64,000 nucleotides of DNA, from contig NZ_CP154840.1 of NCBI RefSeq assembly GCF_047301505.1, positions 4,496,001 to 4,560,000 on the forward strand, read 5' to 3'. Source of the stretch: Lysinibacillus_B sp031181585. GTDB taxonomy: Bacteria > Bacillota > Bacilli > Bacillales_A > Planococcaceae. Made by a program: the position numbers and the translations under genes. Under the pieces are notes generated by a model, which saw nothing but the letters and a program-made list of their open reading frames with translations, searched no databases and was not told the origin of the DNA. Position 1 is the first letter of the stretch, and every line of letters starts with the position of its first letter. Positions 1-12,531 of the stretch are shown here, in pieces.

Positions 1-111
1 TTCAGAAACTTTTTATGAATAGGATGACTATCGGGAAGCTTTTTCTTCTTCCGCACATGTGAGTGGCATTCGCTGAAAGAAGTGAAAAAAGCGAAAACGA
101 ATGTTTGATTA

Positions 112-120
112 TGATATACT
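112..120 (+). promoter_or_regulatory. Extended -10 promoter of dnaX
   Basis: The bases read TGATATACT, an extended -10 (TGnTATAAT-like) element 39 nt before the dnaX start. No good -35 hexamer lies 17 bp upstream, which is common for extended -10 promoters. The first ~110 nt of the window hold no recognisable gene; the SRP RNA that precedes dnaX in B. subtilis is not inside the window. Confidence 0.5.
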
Positions 121-158
121 GTACGTAATTGATTACTTGAGAAAGGGAGAGGGAAACA

Positions 159-1889
159 TTGACATATCAAGCATTTTACCGAGTTTATCGACCTCAGTCA
201 TTTCGTGAAATGTCGGGGCAAACTCATGTCAAAAGAACGTTGCAAAATGCTCTCCTAGCTAGCAAAACAACGCATGCATATCTCTTTTCAGGCCCGCGTG
301 GTACAGGGAAAACAAGTACAGCTAAAATTTTTGCGAAAGCTTTGAACTGTGAGAATGCACCAGCCAGTGAACCGTGTAATGAATGTCCGACGTGTAAGAG
401 TATTACAGAAGGATCACATACAGATGTAATTGAATTTGACGCTGCTTCTAACTCTCGCGTCGAGGAAATGCGCGATATTATAGAAAAGGTTCGGTTTGCT
501 CCGGCAAATGCACGTTTTAAAGTGTACATCATTGATGAGGTGCATATGCTTTCCACAAGTGCCTTTAATGCACTTCTGAAAACATTAGAAGAACCTCCAG
601 AGCATGCGGTATTCATTTTGGCAACCACAGAGCCGCATAAATTGCCGGCTACGATTATCTCCCGGTGTCAACGTTTTGATTTTAAACGCCTATCGACACA
701 GGATATCCTAGAGAGAATGAAAGTTGTATTAGAAGATATTGAACTACAGTATGAGGAACAAGCGCTGAAGGTTATCGCCCAATCAGCGGCAGGCGGGATG
801 CGTGATGCACTGAGTCTGCTTGATCAAGTAGTGTCCTTTAGCAGTGATATGGTTCAAGCGGAGGATGCGCTTCTTGTAACGGGATCTGTCAGCCAAGATG
901 TCTTTTATGACCTTTCACAAGGGCTGCTTGAAAAAGATGTGGCTAAAGTTCTTTCCTTATTAGAAGAATTAATTGCAGATGGGAAAGAGCCTCTTCGTTT
1001 AGCGGAGGATTTAATTACATTTTTCCGTGACCTTCTTTTATTGCAGACAGGAGAGGATTTATCGGAACTTCTTCAATTAATTGCACCGGAAGAACAGTTT
1101 ATCGCTCTCGCACAAAATTACCCGGCAGAAACACTCTACGGATTTATCGATATTTTGGCAAAAACACAACAGGAGATGCGCTTTTCTCACCATACAAAGA
1201 TTTATCTTGAGACAGCTCTTTTAAAAATGGCACAGCATAATTCTGCGGGCGGAGGAGCGATTGATCCGGCCATCCAAGGGAAAGTGGGAGCACTGGAAAA
1301 TATGGTCCGCCAGTTAACACAGCAACTGCAAGGTGGCGGTGCACCTGCTGCTGCTTCTCAGGCAAAACAGGAACGGCCACGAGCAAAAAGTGCCAATGGC
1401 TTTAAGGCACCGATTGGTCGTATACAGGAAGTCCTGAAAACGGCAACAAAAGGTGATCTTCAAAAAATCAAAGCAGGGTGGGCACAAGCTTTGGCTTCCC
1501 TTCAAAAATCACAGGCGGCTCTTTTAAATGATGCAGAGCCAGTTGCCGCATCTTCTAATGCTTTTGTGGTAAAATTCAAGTATGATATTCATTGTCAAAT
1601 GGTAGCCGAAAACAGGGAATTTACGATGGTTTTCACTCAAAATCTAGCCATGAGTCTTGGTACGACTTATGAAATGCTTTGTATTCCCGAGACGCAATGG
1701 CTTTCTTTACGGGAGGAGTTCATTCGAGACAATGGACTTAACCAGAAGAAACAGGAGGAGACTTCAAGCGAGACAGAGGAAGCAGAGCTATTTATTGAAG
1801 ATGATACCCCTGTGGCGTCCCAGGATCCTCTTGTCTTGGAGGCAGAAAATTTATTCGGAAAAGATTTTGTTGAGGTTGTCGAAGATTAA
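159..1889 (+). CDS. dnaX: DNA polymerase III subunit gamma/tau
   Basis: This is the ATPase of the replicative clamp loader, which loads the beta clamp and couples polymerase to helicase. The 576-residue protein has Walker A GPRGTGKT at 45-52, four zinc-binding cysteines (64, 73, 76, 79), Walker B/DEAH-like IIDEVHM at 124-130 and the SRC arginine-finger motif at 168-170. A low-complexity Ala/Gln-rich linker near 390-410 precedes the C-terminal tau domain. Translation starts at a TTG, chosen because the GGGAGAGGG Shine-Dalgarno lies just upstream and MTYQAFYRVYRP aligns with known DnaX N-termini. It heads an operon with ebfC and recR. No convincing frameshift heptamer for a short gamma form is seen. 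Confidence 0.97.
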   Translation: MTYQAFYRVYRPQSFREMSGQTHVKRTLQNALLASKTTHAYLFSGPRGTGKTSTAKIFAKALNCENAPASEPCNECPTCKSITEGSHTDVIEFDAASNSRVEEMRDIIEKVRFAPANARFKVYIIDEVHMLSTSAFNALLKTLEEPPEHAVFILATTEPHKLPATIISRCQRFDFKRLSTQDILERMKVVLEDIELQYEEQALKVIAQSAAGGMRDALSLLDQVVSFSSDMVQAEDALLVTGSVSQDVFYDLSQGLLEKDVAKVLSLLEELIADGKEPLRLAEDLITFFRDLLLLQTGEDLSELLQLIAPEEQFIALAQNYPAETLYGFIDILAKTQQEMRFSHHTKIYLETALLKMAQHNSAGGGAIDPAIQGKVGALENMVRQLTQQLQGGGAPAAASQAKQERPRAKSANGFKAPIGRIQEVLKTATKGDLQKIKAGWAQALASLQKSQAALLNDAEPVAASSNAFVVKFKYDIHCQMVAENREFTMVFTQNLAMSLGTTYEMLCIPETQWLSLREEFIRDNGLNQKKQEETSSETEEAELFIEDDTPVASQDPLVLEAENLFGKDFVEVVED

Positions 1890-1916
1890 TGATTGAACTT
1901 TAAGGAGGAATTCAAT

Positions 1917-2231
1917 ATGCGTGGTATGGGCAATATGCAAGGTATGATGAAGAAAATGCAAAAGATGCAAAAAGAAATGATGGAAGCACAAGAAACGTTA
2001 AATCAACAACAATTCGAAGGTACAGCTGGCGGCGGTATGGTAAAAGTAATCTTAAACGGCCAACGTGAAGTGCTTGAAGTGAACTTAGATGAGTCAGTAG
2101 TAGATCCAGATGATATTGAAATGCTGCAAGACCTAATTGTGGTAGCAACAAATGAAGCGCTGAAAAAGGTAGAGGAAACAACAGCTTCAACAATGGGTAA
2201 ATTCACTCAAGGCTTAAACCTTCCATTCTAG
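1917..2231 (+). CDS. ebfC: YbaB/EbfC family nucleoid-associated protein
   Basis: A 104-residue DNA-binding protein of the YbaB/EbfC family (B. subtilis YaaK), usually a dimer and typically encoded between dnaX and recR. The N-terminus is a Met/Lys/Gln-rich helix, followed by a conserved Gly-rich turn (TAGGGMV). I chose the ATG at 1917 because AAGGAGG lies 8 nt before it and the protein then begins MRGMGNMQ as in relatives. An in-frame TTG at 1893 would add eight residues but has no ribosome binding site. It starts 27 nt after dnaX and is probably co-transcribed. The exact cellular role of the family is unsettled. Confidence 0.93.
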   Translation: MRGMGNMQGMMKKMQKMQKEMMEAQETLNQQQFEGTAGGGMVKVILNGQREVLEVNLDESVVDPDDIEMLQDLIVVATNEALKKVEETTASTMGKFTQGLNLPF

Positions 2232-2241
2232 GAGGTAAAAT

Positions 2242-2838
2242 ATGCACTATCCGGAACCAATATCAAGACTAATTGATAGTTTTATGAAATTGCCAGGCAT
2301 CGGGCCGAAAACTGCGGCTCGGCTGGCATTTTTCGTGTTGACAATGAAAGAGGACACCGTATCAAATTTTGCGAAAGCCCTCATTGATGCAAAGCGTAAT
2401 TTAATGTACTGCTCGCAGTGCGGACACATTACAGATATTGACCCATGTCGCATTTGTCAGGATAAGCAGCGTGATCATTCTATGATTTGTGTTGTACAGG
2501 ATCCAAAAGATGTTATTGCTATGGAGAAAATGCGGGATTATCAAGGGCTTTATCATGTTCTTCACGGAGCTATCTCACCAATGGATGGTGTAGGACCAGA
2601 AGATATTAATGTTGCTTCATTATTAACTCGTCTCCATGACGAGCGGGTACAGGAATTAATTTTGGCTACAAATCCTACTATTGAAGGGGAAGCGACAGCC
2701 ATGTATATTTCCCGTCTAGTAAAGCCATCTGGCATTCGGACGACGCGAATTGCTCATGGATTGCCTGTTGGCGGAGACTTAGAATATGCAGATGAAGTAA
2801 CATTATCCAAGGCGTTAGAAGGGCGACGCGAATTATAA
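2242..2838 (+). CDS. recR: Recombination mediator protein RecR
   Basis: RecR works with RecF/RecO to load RecA on gapped DNA during recombinational repair. The 198-residue length is standard. A helix-hairpin-helix lies near residues 14-30 (LPGIGPKTA), a four-cysteine zinc finger is formed by C57, C60, C69 and C72, and a Toprim domain follows from about 80 (VVQDPKDVIAME) with a C-terminal Walker-like region. The Shine-Dalgarno GGAGG overlaps the ebfC stop codon, so translation of ebfC and recR is probably coupled. It is the third gene of the dnaX operon. Confidence 0.97.
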   Translation: MHYPEPISRLIDSFMKLPGIGPKTAARLAFFVLTMKEDTVSNFAKALIDAKRNLMYCSQCGHITDIDPCRICQDKQRDHSMICVVQDPKDVIAMEKMRDYQGLYHVLHGAISPMDGVGPEDINVASLLTRLHDERVQELILATNPTIEGEATAMYISRLVKPSGIRTTRIAHGLPVGGDLEYADEVTLSKALEGRREL

Positions 2839-2852
2839 GGTGAGTGATTGAG

Positions 2853-3068
2853 GTGTTTTTTTCTCGGAAGGGAAAGTTAAAGCGGGAGTTCGACGAAAAG
2901 CTTGTTCAACTGATCAAGGAAACAAAAGATGATTTTCATCATGCTAAGGCGCTGGAAGAATTGATTGATGACTATAATCTGGATGTCATTGCCCAAAGAA
3001 AAGCAGCGGAAAGTATACATTTTTATTTATTCAAAGAGGCCCGTATTCGTCGAGTTATCATTAAATAG
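2853..3068 (+). CDS. yaaL: YaaL family protein (DUF2508)
   Basis: A small (71-residue), highly charged protein, conserved directly after recR in Bacillales. No function is established. It begins FFSRKGKLKREFDEKL and ends in a basic tail. I prefer the GTG at 2853, placed 9 nt after AGGTGA, over an in-frame GTG at 2844 that overlaps this Shine-Dalgarno; the shorter form also matches the length and first residues of relatives. It probably belongs to the dnaX-ebfC-recR transcript (14 nt gap). Confidence 0.8.
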   Translation: MFFSRKGKLKREFDEKLVQLIKETKDDFHHAKALEELIDDYNLDVIAQRKAAESIHFYLFKEARIRRVIIK

Positions 3069-3119
3069 AAATAACAGCAGCAGCAAAAGCATACGCTTCT
3101 ATAAATGGAGGGAAAGCAT

Positions 3120-3386
3120 ATGCAAGCGTTAATTATCGGCGCAATTTGTTTGCTGCTGTTTTTTGTATTATTAATAGGTAGGAAGAGTAAAAAAGGCGTT
3201 TGGCTAGAACGGCTTTCTATCTTCTGGTTTCGGTTTGCGATAAGTATATTCGTACTCTATATTGTCCATTTAGTATGCGCTCATTATGGAACAGAGGTTA
3301 CAATTAATCTGTTTTCCATTATAACGGTAGCTATATTAGGTTTCTCAGGAGTCGGGGTTGTTTTATTCTTATCTTTTATAAAATAA
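3120..3386 (+). CDS. bofA: Pro-sigma-K processing inhibitor BofA
   Basis: BofA is an integral membrane protein of the outer forespore membrane. With SpoIVFA it holds the SpoIVFB protease inactive until the forespore signals the mother cell to cleave pro-sigma-K. The 88-residue protein has a hydrophobic helix at about 2-20, a second at about 37-57 and a C-terminal hydrophobic stretch that is important in the family. The ATG at 3120 is chosen because GGAGGG sits 8 nt upstream; an ATG at 3105 overlaps that site. Position between yaaL and an rRNA operon matches B. subtilis. Confidence 0.9.
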   Translation: MQALIIGAICLLLFFVLLIGRKSKKGVWLERLSIFWFRFAISIFVLYIVHLVCAHYGTEVTINLFSIITVAILGFSGVGVVLFLSFIK

Positions 3387-3399
3387 TTGCTAGAAAAGC

Positions 3400-3585
3400 T
3401 TGCTCTGTTAATAAACATATGATATAGTATATAAAGTCGTTAAGGCGACTGAATAAAATTGAATTGTTCTTACGAAAAGTATTGACGCCGTTCAATACTT
3501 ATGATAAGATATAAAAGTTGCTGTGAAAACGGCAACGAAGAAATTTTAAAAAGTGGTTGACACGAACTTCGGAAAGTGTTAATAT
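3400..3585 (+). promoter_or_regulatory. Three tandem sigma-A promoters of the rRNA operon
   Basis: Three promoters are visible, all with 17-bp spacers: TTGCTC (3400-3405)/TATAGT (3423-3428), TTGACG (3482-3487)/TAAGAT (3505-3510) and TTGACA (3557-3562)/TAATAT (3580-3585). Each is followed, right at the expected start of transcription, by a short inverted repeat (AGTCG/CGACT, GTTGC/GCAAC and a wobble-rich 9-bp stem). The last two resemble the P1/P2 arrangement of B. subtilis rrn operons. Confidence 0.8.
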
Positions 3586-3619
3586 ATAAGAGTTGCTGCT
3601 AAAGAAGTGGTAACAAAAT

Positions 3620-3652
3620 GAACTTTGAAAACTGAACAAGCAAGACGTTAAC
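3620..3652 (+). other. 5' arm of the 16S rRNA processing stem
   Basis: This 33-nt stretch is nearly the perfect reverse complement of 5328-5360 behind the 16S gene. The two arms would loop out the 16S precursor and form the long duplex cut by RNase III. This supports the stretch 3586-3732 being a normal rRNA leader with no gene. Confidence 0.8.
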
Positions 3653-3732
3653 AATAATTTTCTTTCTTAATTGAAAGAGACAATTTGACTAAAACAATAG
3701 TCAGCAACATTTTGAGCTTAACTCAAACTACT

Positions 3733-5297
<1,565 letters not shown>

Positions 5298-5433
5298 TTT
5301 TCGGAAGTATATCACTCGGTGATATACGTTAACGTTCTTGCTGTTCAGTTTTGAAAGTTCATACTTTCAAAACTTGCTCCTGCGGTTACTCGTCGCAAAT
5401 GTGCGAAGAAGTAGACACAGGTAGCACACTTGT

Positions 5434-5461
5434 TCTTTGAAAACTGGATAAAACGACATTG
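5434..5461 (+). other. 5' arm of the 23S rRNA processing stem; tRNA-free spacer
   Basis: This stretch pairs with 8509-8536 behind the 23S gene and would form the 23S precursor stem. The whole 16S-23S spacer (5291-5564) was read on both strands and holds no tRNA, unlike the tRNA-Ile/Ala spacer of B. subtilis rrnA. Confidence 0.75.
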
Positions 5462-5564
5462 AAAGCAAACACAAATTTCTATCTTTAAATAGATATGAGT
5501 CAAACAAGTCAAGCAATTGACGTGTAAACTGAAGTCTAACTCTTCGAGTTAGCGTTAACTTATT

Positions 5565-8492
<2,928 letters not shown>

Positions 8493-8554
8493 AATTTTGT
8501 GTGCTGCACAATGAAACGTTTATCCAGTTTTGAAAGAATAAACTTCTTTCATAT

Positions 8555-8671
8555 GTCTAGTGATGATGGCAGAGAGGCCACACCCGTTCCCATACCGAAC
8601 ACGGAAGTTAAGCTCTCTAGCGCCGATGGTAGTTGGGGGCTTCCCCCTGTGAGAGTAGGACATCGCTGGGC
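8555..8671 (+). rRNA. rrf: 5S ribosomal RNA
   Basis: A 117-nt 5S rRNA with the conserved core CCGTTCCCATACCGAACACG. The ends were placed where a 10-bp terminal helix forms between 8555-8564 and 8662-8671, with G-U pairs. Its last ~47 nt are copied twice more downstream (near 8940 and 9257). Confidence 0.95.
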
Positions 8672-8673
8672 AA

Positions 8674-9305
8674 TCAGACTCAACCTGTAGAGGTTGAGTT
8701 TTTTTATTGCCAAAAAAGCTCCCAACGACCAAACACCGAAGGTGAGCCCGGCGCGTAAGCGAAAGGTTCTTTTTATCAAAAGAATCGAAAGCTACGGATT
8801 GTAATCCCCGAGCAGTGGGAGGACCAAGAAGGACAAGGAAACAAGGGAGCAAAAGAAGGAACGTACTCGGTACGTGACTGAAAGAGTGAGCGCAGATGAC
8901 GCCGTCATTCGCCGGTCATCGCGCTGCGAAGACAGGGTCGATGGTAGTTGGAGGGCGCCCCTGTGAGAGTAGGACATCGCTGGGCAACAAGACTCAACCT
9001 GTAGAGGTTGGGTTTTTTTATTGCCAAAAAAGCTCCCAACCACCAAACACCGAAGGTGAGATCGGCGCGCAAACCGAAGGATTCATTTTATGTAAGGAAA
9101 TCAAAGAATACGATACGAATTTCCCCGAGCAGTGGGAGGACCAAGAAGGACAAGGAAACAAGGGAGCAAAAGAAGGAACGTACTCGGTACGTGACTGAAA
9201 GAGTGAGCGCAGATGACGCCGTCATTCGCCAGTCATCGCGCTGCGACGATAGCGTCGATGGTAGTTGGAGGCGCCCCTCTGAGAGTAGGAAGGCGCTTCG
9301 TAAGT
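8674..9305 (+). repeat. Two tandem ~316-bp units, each ending in a 5S rRNA 3'-tail copy
   Basis: Counting from GATGGTAGTTGG, the same block occurs at 8625 (inside the true 5S), 8940 and 9257, giving periods of 315 and 317 bp. Each unit runs: terminator hairpin, TTGCCAAAAAAGCTCCCAAC, a variable middle (about 8765-8805 against 9080-9120), then about 130 nt that are almost identical (CCGAGCAGTGGGAGGACCAA onward), ending in the 5S tail. The conserved block holds an ACGTAC/GTACGT hairpin and a GATGAC/GTCATC stem. The third tail has decayed (GGCGCTTCG instead of CATCGCTGGG) and lacks a terminator. No credible protein frame is seen; frames crossing the units are by-products of the repeat. Confidence 0.85.
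8678..8705 (+). terminator. rRNA operon terminator
   Basis: Stem ACTCAACCT/AGGTTGAGT (8678-8686 and 8691-8699) with loop GTAG and a T run. A near-identical second copy with one base change lies at about 8991-9017 inside the downstream repeat. Confidence 0.9.
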
Positions 9306-9952
9306 AAAATCCAATCTTAATGCATTGGTTTTCGTTTACAAAAGACCTTACAATCGTCCAATAATTAGAGTACATGAAACAAAGCCTTAAGAATCAATTT
9401 AAAACCTTCTATTCTCCTATTAATTTTAAAAAGGAATATTATATTATCTGTGTAATTTAATGATAGAAATTAGAGAAAACAAATTGCCCTAATAAAGATA
9501 ATTAAACCGTAAAAAAAATTATTATTCAAGTGTTGAACAATCAGAGTCATCTATCACTTCATAATTGACACATCAAGAAATGAGCTGCCTGTCTCGCCTT
9601 TCTAAGCAGCTTTTTCTAGTCCGGATTTTCGACTAGCAAGTCCAAAAGAGGTATTGTTATATTTTTAACTGATCATACTCTTAATAAAAATAGGCATGCT
9701 GTCCCGAGGAATTGAATTAGAGGAAGTTGGAATACTATCAAAAGATTCTTCGTGACCTAATTCTAAAGGGGCACTTTTAATTCCATCGGACAATAATATA
9801 AATGACACTTTGAGAGATTAGATAATCTGCGGATGCACGATGCTCTTTTCAATCTTTTTCCAGCGCTCTATTACTAACCTTTTTGAAGTGCGAAGTATTT
9901 ATATCTATTAGTCGTCATTCAAATATAATAAATGATAGGATTATAGCCTTCC
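9306..9952. other. Gene-poor AT-rich intergenic region
   Basis: About 650 nt with no protein frame or RNA gene that I recognise. The only structure seen is a weak terminator-like hairpin (AGCTGC/GCAGCT then TTTTTC, about 9583-9615). In B. subtilis csfB, xpaC and yaaN lie between this rRNA operon and yaaO. None of them is here, so this may be a decayed or rearranged segment. Confidence 0.5.
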
Positions 9953-10228
9953 TTATTCCATCTCAACTATTTTCCCCATGCATTGAATAGAGGTGTGCTT
10001 GTCAGGTACCTCGGTAGAACTGTTGCATGAAATAGCAGCACCCTGTCTTCTAATCACTTCTACTACTACAACTTCATCAAATACATCTCTTTTTGTACGT
10101 ACACGGGTAATTGTCTGTAGCTTTTCGGATATATGAATGAAGGCAGCCGCTTTATACATTTGATCTACAGCCATTTTTATAAACTCTAGACCTACTCTGC
10201 CTGTTGTTCTAATAACGATTAGCTTCAT
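9953..10228 (-). CDS. Hypothetical protein, 91 residues
   Basis: I do not recognise this gene. The reading frame has a good AGAGGAA Shine-Dalgarno 9 nt before the ATG at 10228; the in-frame ATG at 10237 overlaps it. The product begins MKLIVIRTTGRVGLEFIKMA and shows alternating hydrophobic strands (DEVVVVEVI) and two cysteines, suggesting a small alpha/beta domain. No signal peptide or membrane segment is visible. It is transcribed away from the downstream decarboxylase gene and is not part of the B. subtilis order at this place. Confidence 0.55.
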   Translation of the reverse strand: MKLIVIRTTGRVGLEFIKMAVDQMYKAAAFIHISEKLQTITRVRTKRDVFDEVVVVEVIRRQGAAISCNSSTEVPDKHTSIQCMGKIVEME

Positions 10229-10330
10229 CCCGATCATTTCCTCTTTATGATAGTGTAAAGCCCAGTTTTGGCTATATTGATAACAAACTTTACAAAAAGG
10301 TTCTTTTTAGATTACTGTTACCTCCAACAG

Positions 10331-10359
10331 TTGGTTTTCGCTCTTGTAACTTCTATAAT
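10331..10359 (+). promoter_or_regulatory. Sigma-A promoter of the decarboxylase-tmk operon
   Basis: TTGGTT (10331-10336), 17-bp spacer, TATAAT (10354-10359), 32 nt before the start codon. Confidence 0.7.
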
Positions 10360-10390
10360 AAAGAAAGAACAATGAACGGAGTGAATAGAA

Positions 10391-11812
10391 ATGAGAAGTG
10401 AAAGACCACTTGTAGAGGCCCTGCAGAAATTTGTAGAAAAAGAGCCCCATTCTCTGCATGTTCCTGGGCATAAAAACGGACTTCTTTCATCGTTGCCGAA
10501 GGAACTAAAAAAAGCCCTTATTTATGATGTAACCGAGTTATCCGGACTGGATGACTTCCATCATCCTGAAGAGGCGATTGATGAAGCCCAAAAACTTCTG
10601 GCAGAAACTTATGGAGCAGATCGCAGCTTTTTTCTAGTAAATGGCTCTACAGTGGGAAATTTAGCTATGGTTTATGTGGTATGTAAACAAGGAGATACTA
10701 TTTTAGTTCAAAGAAATGCGCATAAATCTGTCTTCCATGCAATAGAATTAGTTGGTGCCAAACCAGTCTATTTAGCACCTCAGTGGGACGAACATATGAA
10801 AGCGGCTGGGGCGGTTCCATTTGAGACTATAAAAGAAGCATTAGAACAGCATCCAGAAGCAAAGGGCCTTATTCTTACTTCTCCTACATACTACGGGATG
10901 GTGGCAAAAGATTTGAAAGAGCAGATTGAGCTCTGTCATGAACACCATATTCCCGTTCTAGTAGATGAAGCACATGGAGCTCATTTTACAGCAAGTAAAA
11001 GGTTCCCAACATCAGCTCTTGATCTAGGGGCAGATATAGTAGTGCAATCCGCTCACAAGACGCTGCCGGCAATGACAATGGCTTCCTTTATGCATGTCAA
11101 ATCTAAGCTTGTCTCCGATCGCAGGCTCAATCATTATCTACGCATGCTGCAGTCGAGCAGCCCCTCCTATCCACTTCTTGCCTCCTTGGATGATGCAAGG
11201 CACTATATCAGCAAATATAAGGAAAGTGATGCAGTATACTGTCTGGAGAAACGAAATCAATGGATAGAGGCCTTGGAATCAATTCCAGAGTTGAAAATCA
11301 TTGAAGCAGATGATCCATTAAAGGTATGTATTCGTATGGCAGGCTATACGGGGATGGAGCTAAAATTGGCGATGGAAGAAAATTTACTCTATCCTGAATT
11401 AGCGGATATAGACCAGGTACTGCTCGTCTTGCCCTTATTGAAGCATGGGGAAGTATACCCTTATGCAGATATAAGAATAAGGATGAAAAATGCTGTAACC
11501 CAATTAAAAATGAAAAAGGGTAGCGAACAGCCTCAAATGGGTAAACAATATAAAATGGCCTCTATTATTACGCCTAATGCCTCATTTGCGGAAATAGAAT
11601 CTATGGAAAAGGAATGGATTCCCTATATGCGAGCAATGGATCGAGTAGCAGGCAGTATGCTTATTCCTTATCCTCCTGGCATCCCCTTATTTGTTCCAGG
11701 AGAGAAGATTACGGTTTCTAAACTGAGCCAGCTAGAAGAGTTACTAGCCATCAATGCTTCGTTTCAAGGAGACCATCGTCTGGAAGAACGTTTAATTCAA
11801 GTACTAAAGTAG
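10391..11812 (+). CDS. yaaO: Orn/Lys/Arg decarboxylase family protein (YaaO-like)
   Basis: A PLP-dependent fold-type I amino-acid decarboxylase of the short Bacillus SpeA/YaaO type (473 residues). It has HVPGHKNG at 23-30, the PLP-ring aspartate motif VDEAHGAH (D192, H195) and the Schiff-base lysine in QSAHKTLPAM (K223), followed by the C-terminal decarboxylase domain. The likely reaction is decarboxylation of a basic amino acid to a polyamine precursor, but the substrate of YaaO proteins is not settled and cannot be read from sequence. It lies 20 nt upstream of tmk, the same order as in B. subtilis. Confidence 0.9.
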   Translation: MRSERPLVEALQKFVEKEPHSLHVPGHKNGLLSSLPKELKKALIYDVTELSGLDDFHHPEEAIDEAQKLLAETYGADRSFFLVNGSTVGNLAMVYVVCKQGDTILVQRNAHKSVFHAIELVGAKPVYLAPQWDEHMKAAGAVPFETIKEALEQHPEAKGLILTSPTYYGMVAKDLKEQIELCHEHHIPVLVDEAHGAHFTASKRFPTSALDLGADIVVQSAHKTLPAMTMASFMHVKSKLVSDRRLNHYLRMLQSSSPSYPLLASLDDARHYISKYKESDAVYCLEKRNQWIEALESIPELKIIEADDPLKVCIRMAGYTGMELKLAMEENLLYPELADIDQVLLVLPLLKHGEVYPYADIRIRMKNAVTQLKMKKGSEQPQMGKQYKMASIITPNASFAEIESMEKEWIPYMRAMDRVAGSMLIPYPPGIPLFVPGEKITVSKLSQLEELLAINASFQGDHRLEERLIQVLK

Positions 11813-11832
11813 TTGTTGGAGGAATATAGAAA

Positions 11833-12468
11833 ATGGTAAGAAATTTATTTATTACATTCGAAGGTCCAGAGGGAGCAGGGAAAACATCAGTTTTAAAGGC
11901 GATTGTCGAGCGACTGGAGAATGAACACATCGAATTTTTATCGACACGTGAACCAGGCGGAATTGAAATTGCAGAGAAAATTAGAGAGATCATCCTAAGT
12001 CCGGAACATACTGCAATGGATGCTCATACAGAAGCATTGTTATATGCCTCAGCACGCAGCCAGCATTTTTATGAGAAAGTAGAACCGGCTCTTCAGTCTG
12101 GCAAGCTTGTCCTCTGTGATCGCTTTATCGATTCTTCTCTAGTTTATCAAGGAATAGGCCGTGGCTTAGGTATAGAAAAGGTACGGGCCATTAATGAATT
12201 TGCAATAGGAACAAGGATGCCTGATAAAACTATTCTGTTTGATTTAGAACCCGCTATCGGTTTAGCCCGCATTGAGGCTAACCGGCAAAATGAAATTAAT
12301 CGGCTAGATGTAGAAAGCCTTGCATTTCATGAAAAAGTACGAAACGGCTATTTACAACTAGCGGTGGAAGATCCAAACCGCATCATTCTTATAGATGCAA
12401 ACCGCCCCTTAAAGGAAGTAGCTGAAGAGGCTTGGTTGATAGTAAAAAGTTTGATAGAAGAAAAGTAA
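11833..12468 (+). CDS. tmk: Thymidylate kinase
   Basis: Phosphorylates dTMP to dTDP with ATP, an essential step in dTTP supply. The 211-residue protein has P-loop GPEGAGKT at 11-18, the TREPGG motif at 38-43, the DR(F/Y) motif at 96-98 and a LID-like arginine region near 158-165. Start ATG follows TTGGAGGAAT. It is downstream of the decarboxylase and probably co-transcribed with it. Confidence 0.97.
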   Translation: MVRNLFITFEGPEGAGKTSVLKAIVERLENEHIEFLSTREPGGIEIAEKIREIILSPEHTAMDAHTEALLYASARSQHFYEKVEPALQSGKLVLCDRFIDSSLVYQGIGRGLGIEKVRAINEFAIGTRMPDKTILFDLEPAIGLARIEANRQNEINRLDVESLAFHEKVRNGYLQLAVEDPNRIILIDANRPLKEVAEEAWLIVKSLIEEK

Positions 12469-12489
12469 ATGAAGTAAGTAAGTGTAATA

Positions 12490-12498
12490 TGATATAAT
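12490..12498 (+). promoter_or_regulatory. Extended -10 promoter of darA
   Basis: TGATATAAT (12490-12498), an extended -10 with a perfect TATAAT, 34 nt before darA; no clear -35 element. Confidence 0.55.
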
Positions 12499-12531
12499 GG
12501 TAACACCATTCAACTGAAAGGATGAGGGCGA

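Noticed and set aside
1440..1500. Possible programmed frameshift in dnaX giving a short gamma subunit
   Set aside because: The A-rich run near 1460 is not a canonical slippery heptamer and no stimulatory hairpin or Shine-Dalgarno was evident.
8520..9375. Open frames of 76-110 codons crossing the 5S gene and its tail repeats on both strands
   Set aside because: Similarity between them comes from the DNA repeat; they run through 5S tails and terminators and have no ribosome binding site.
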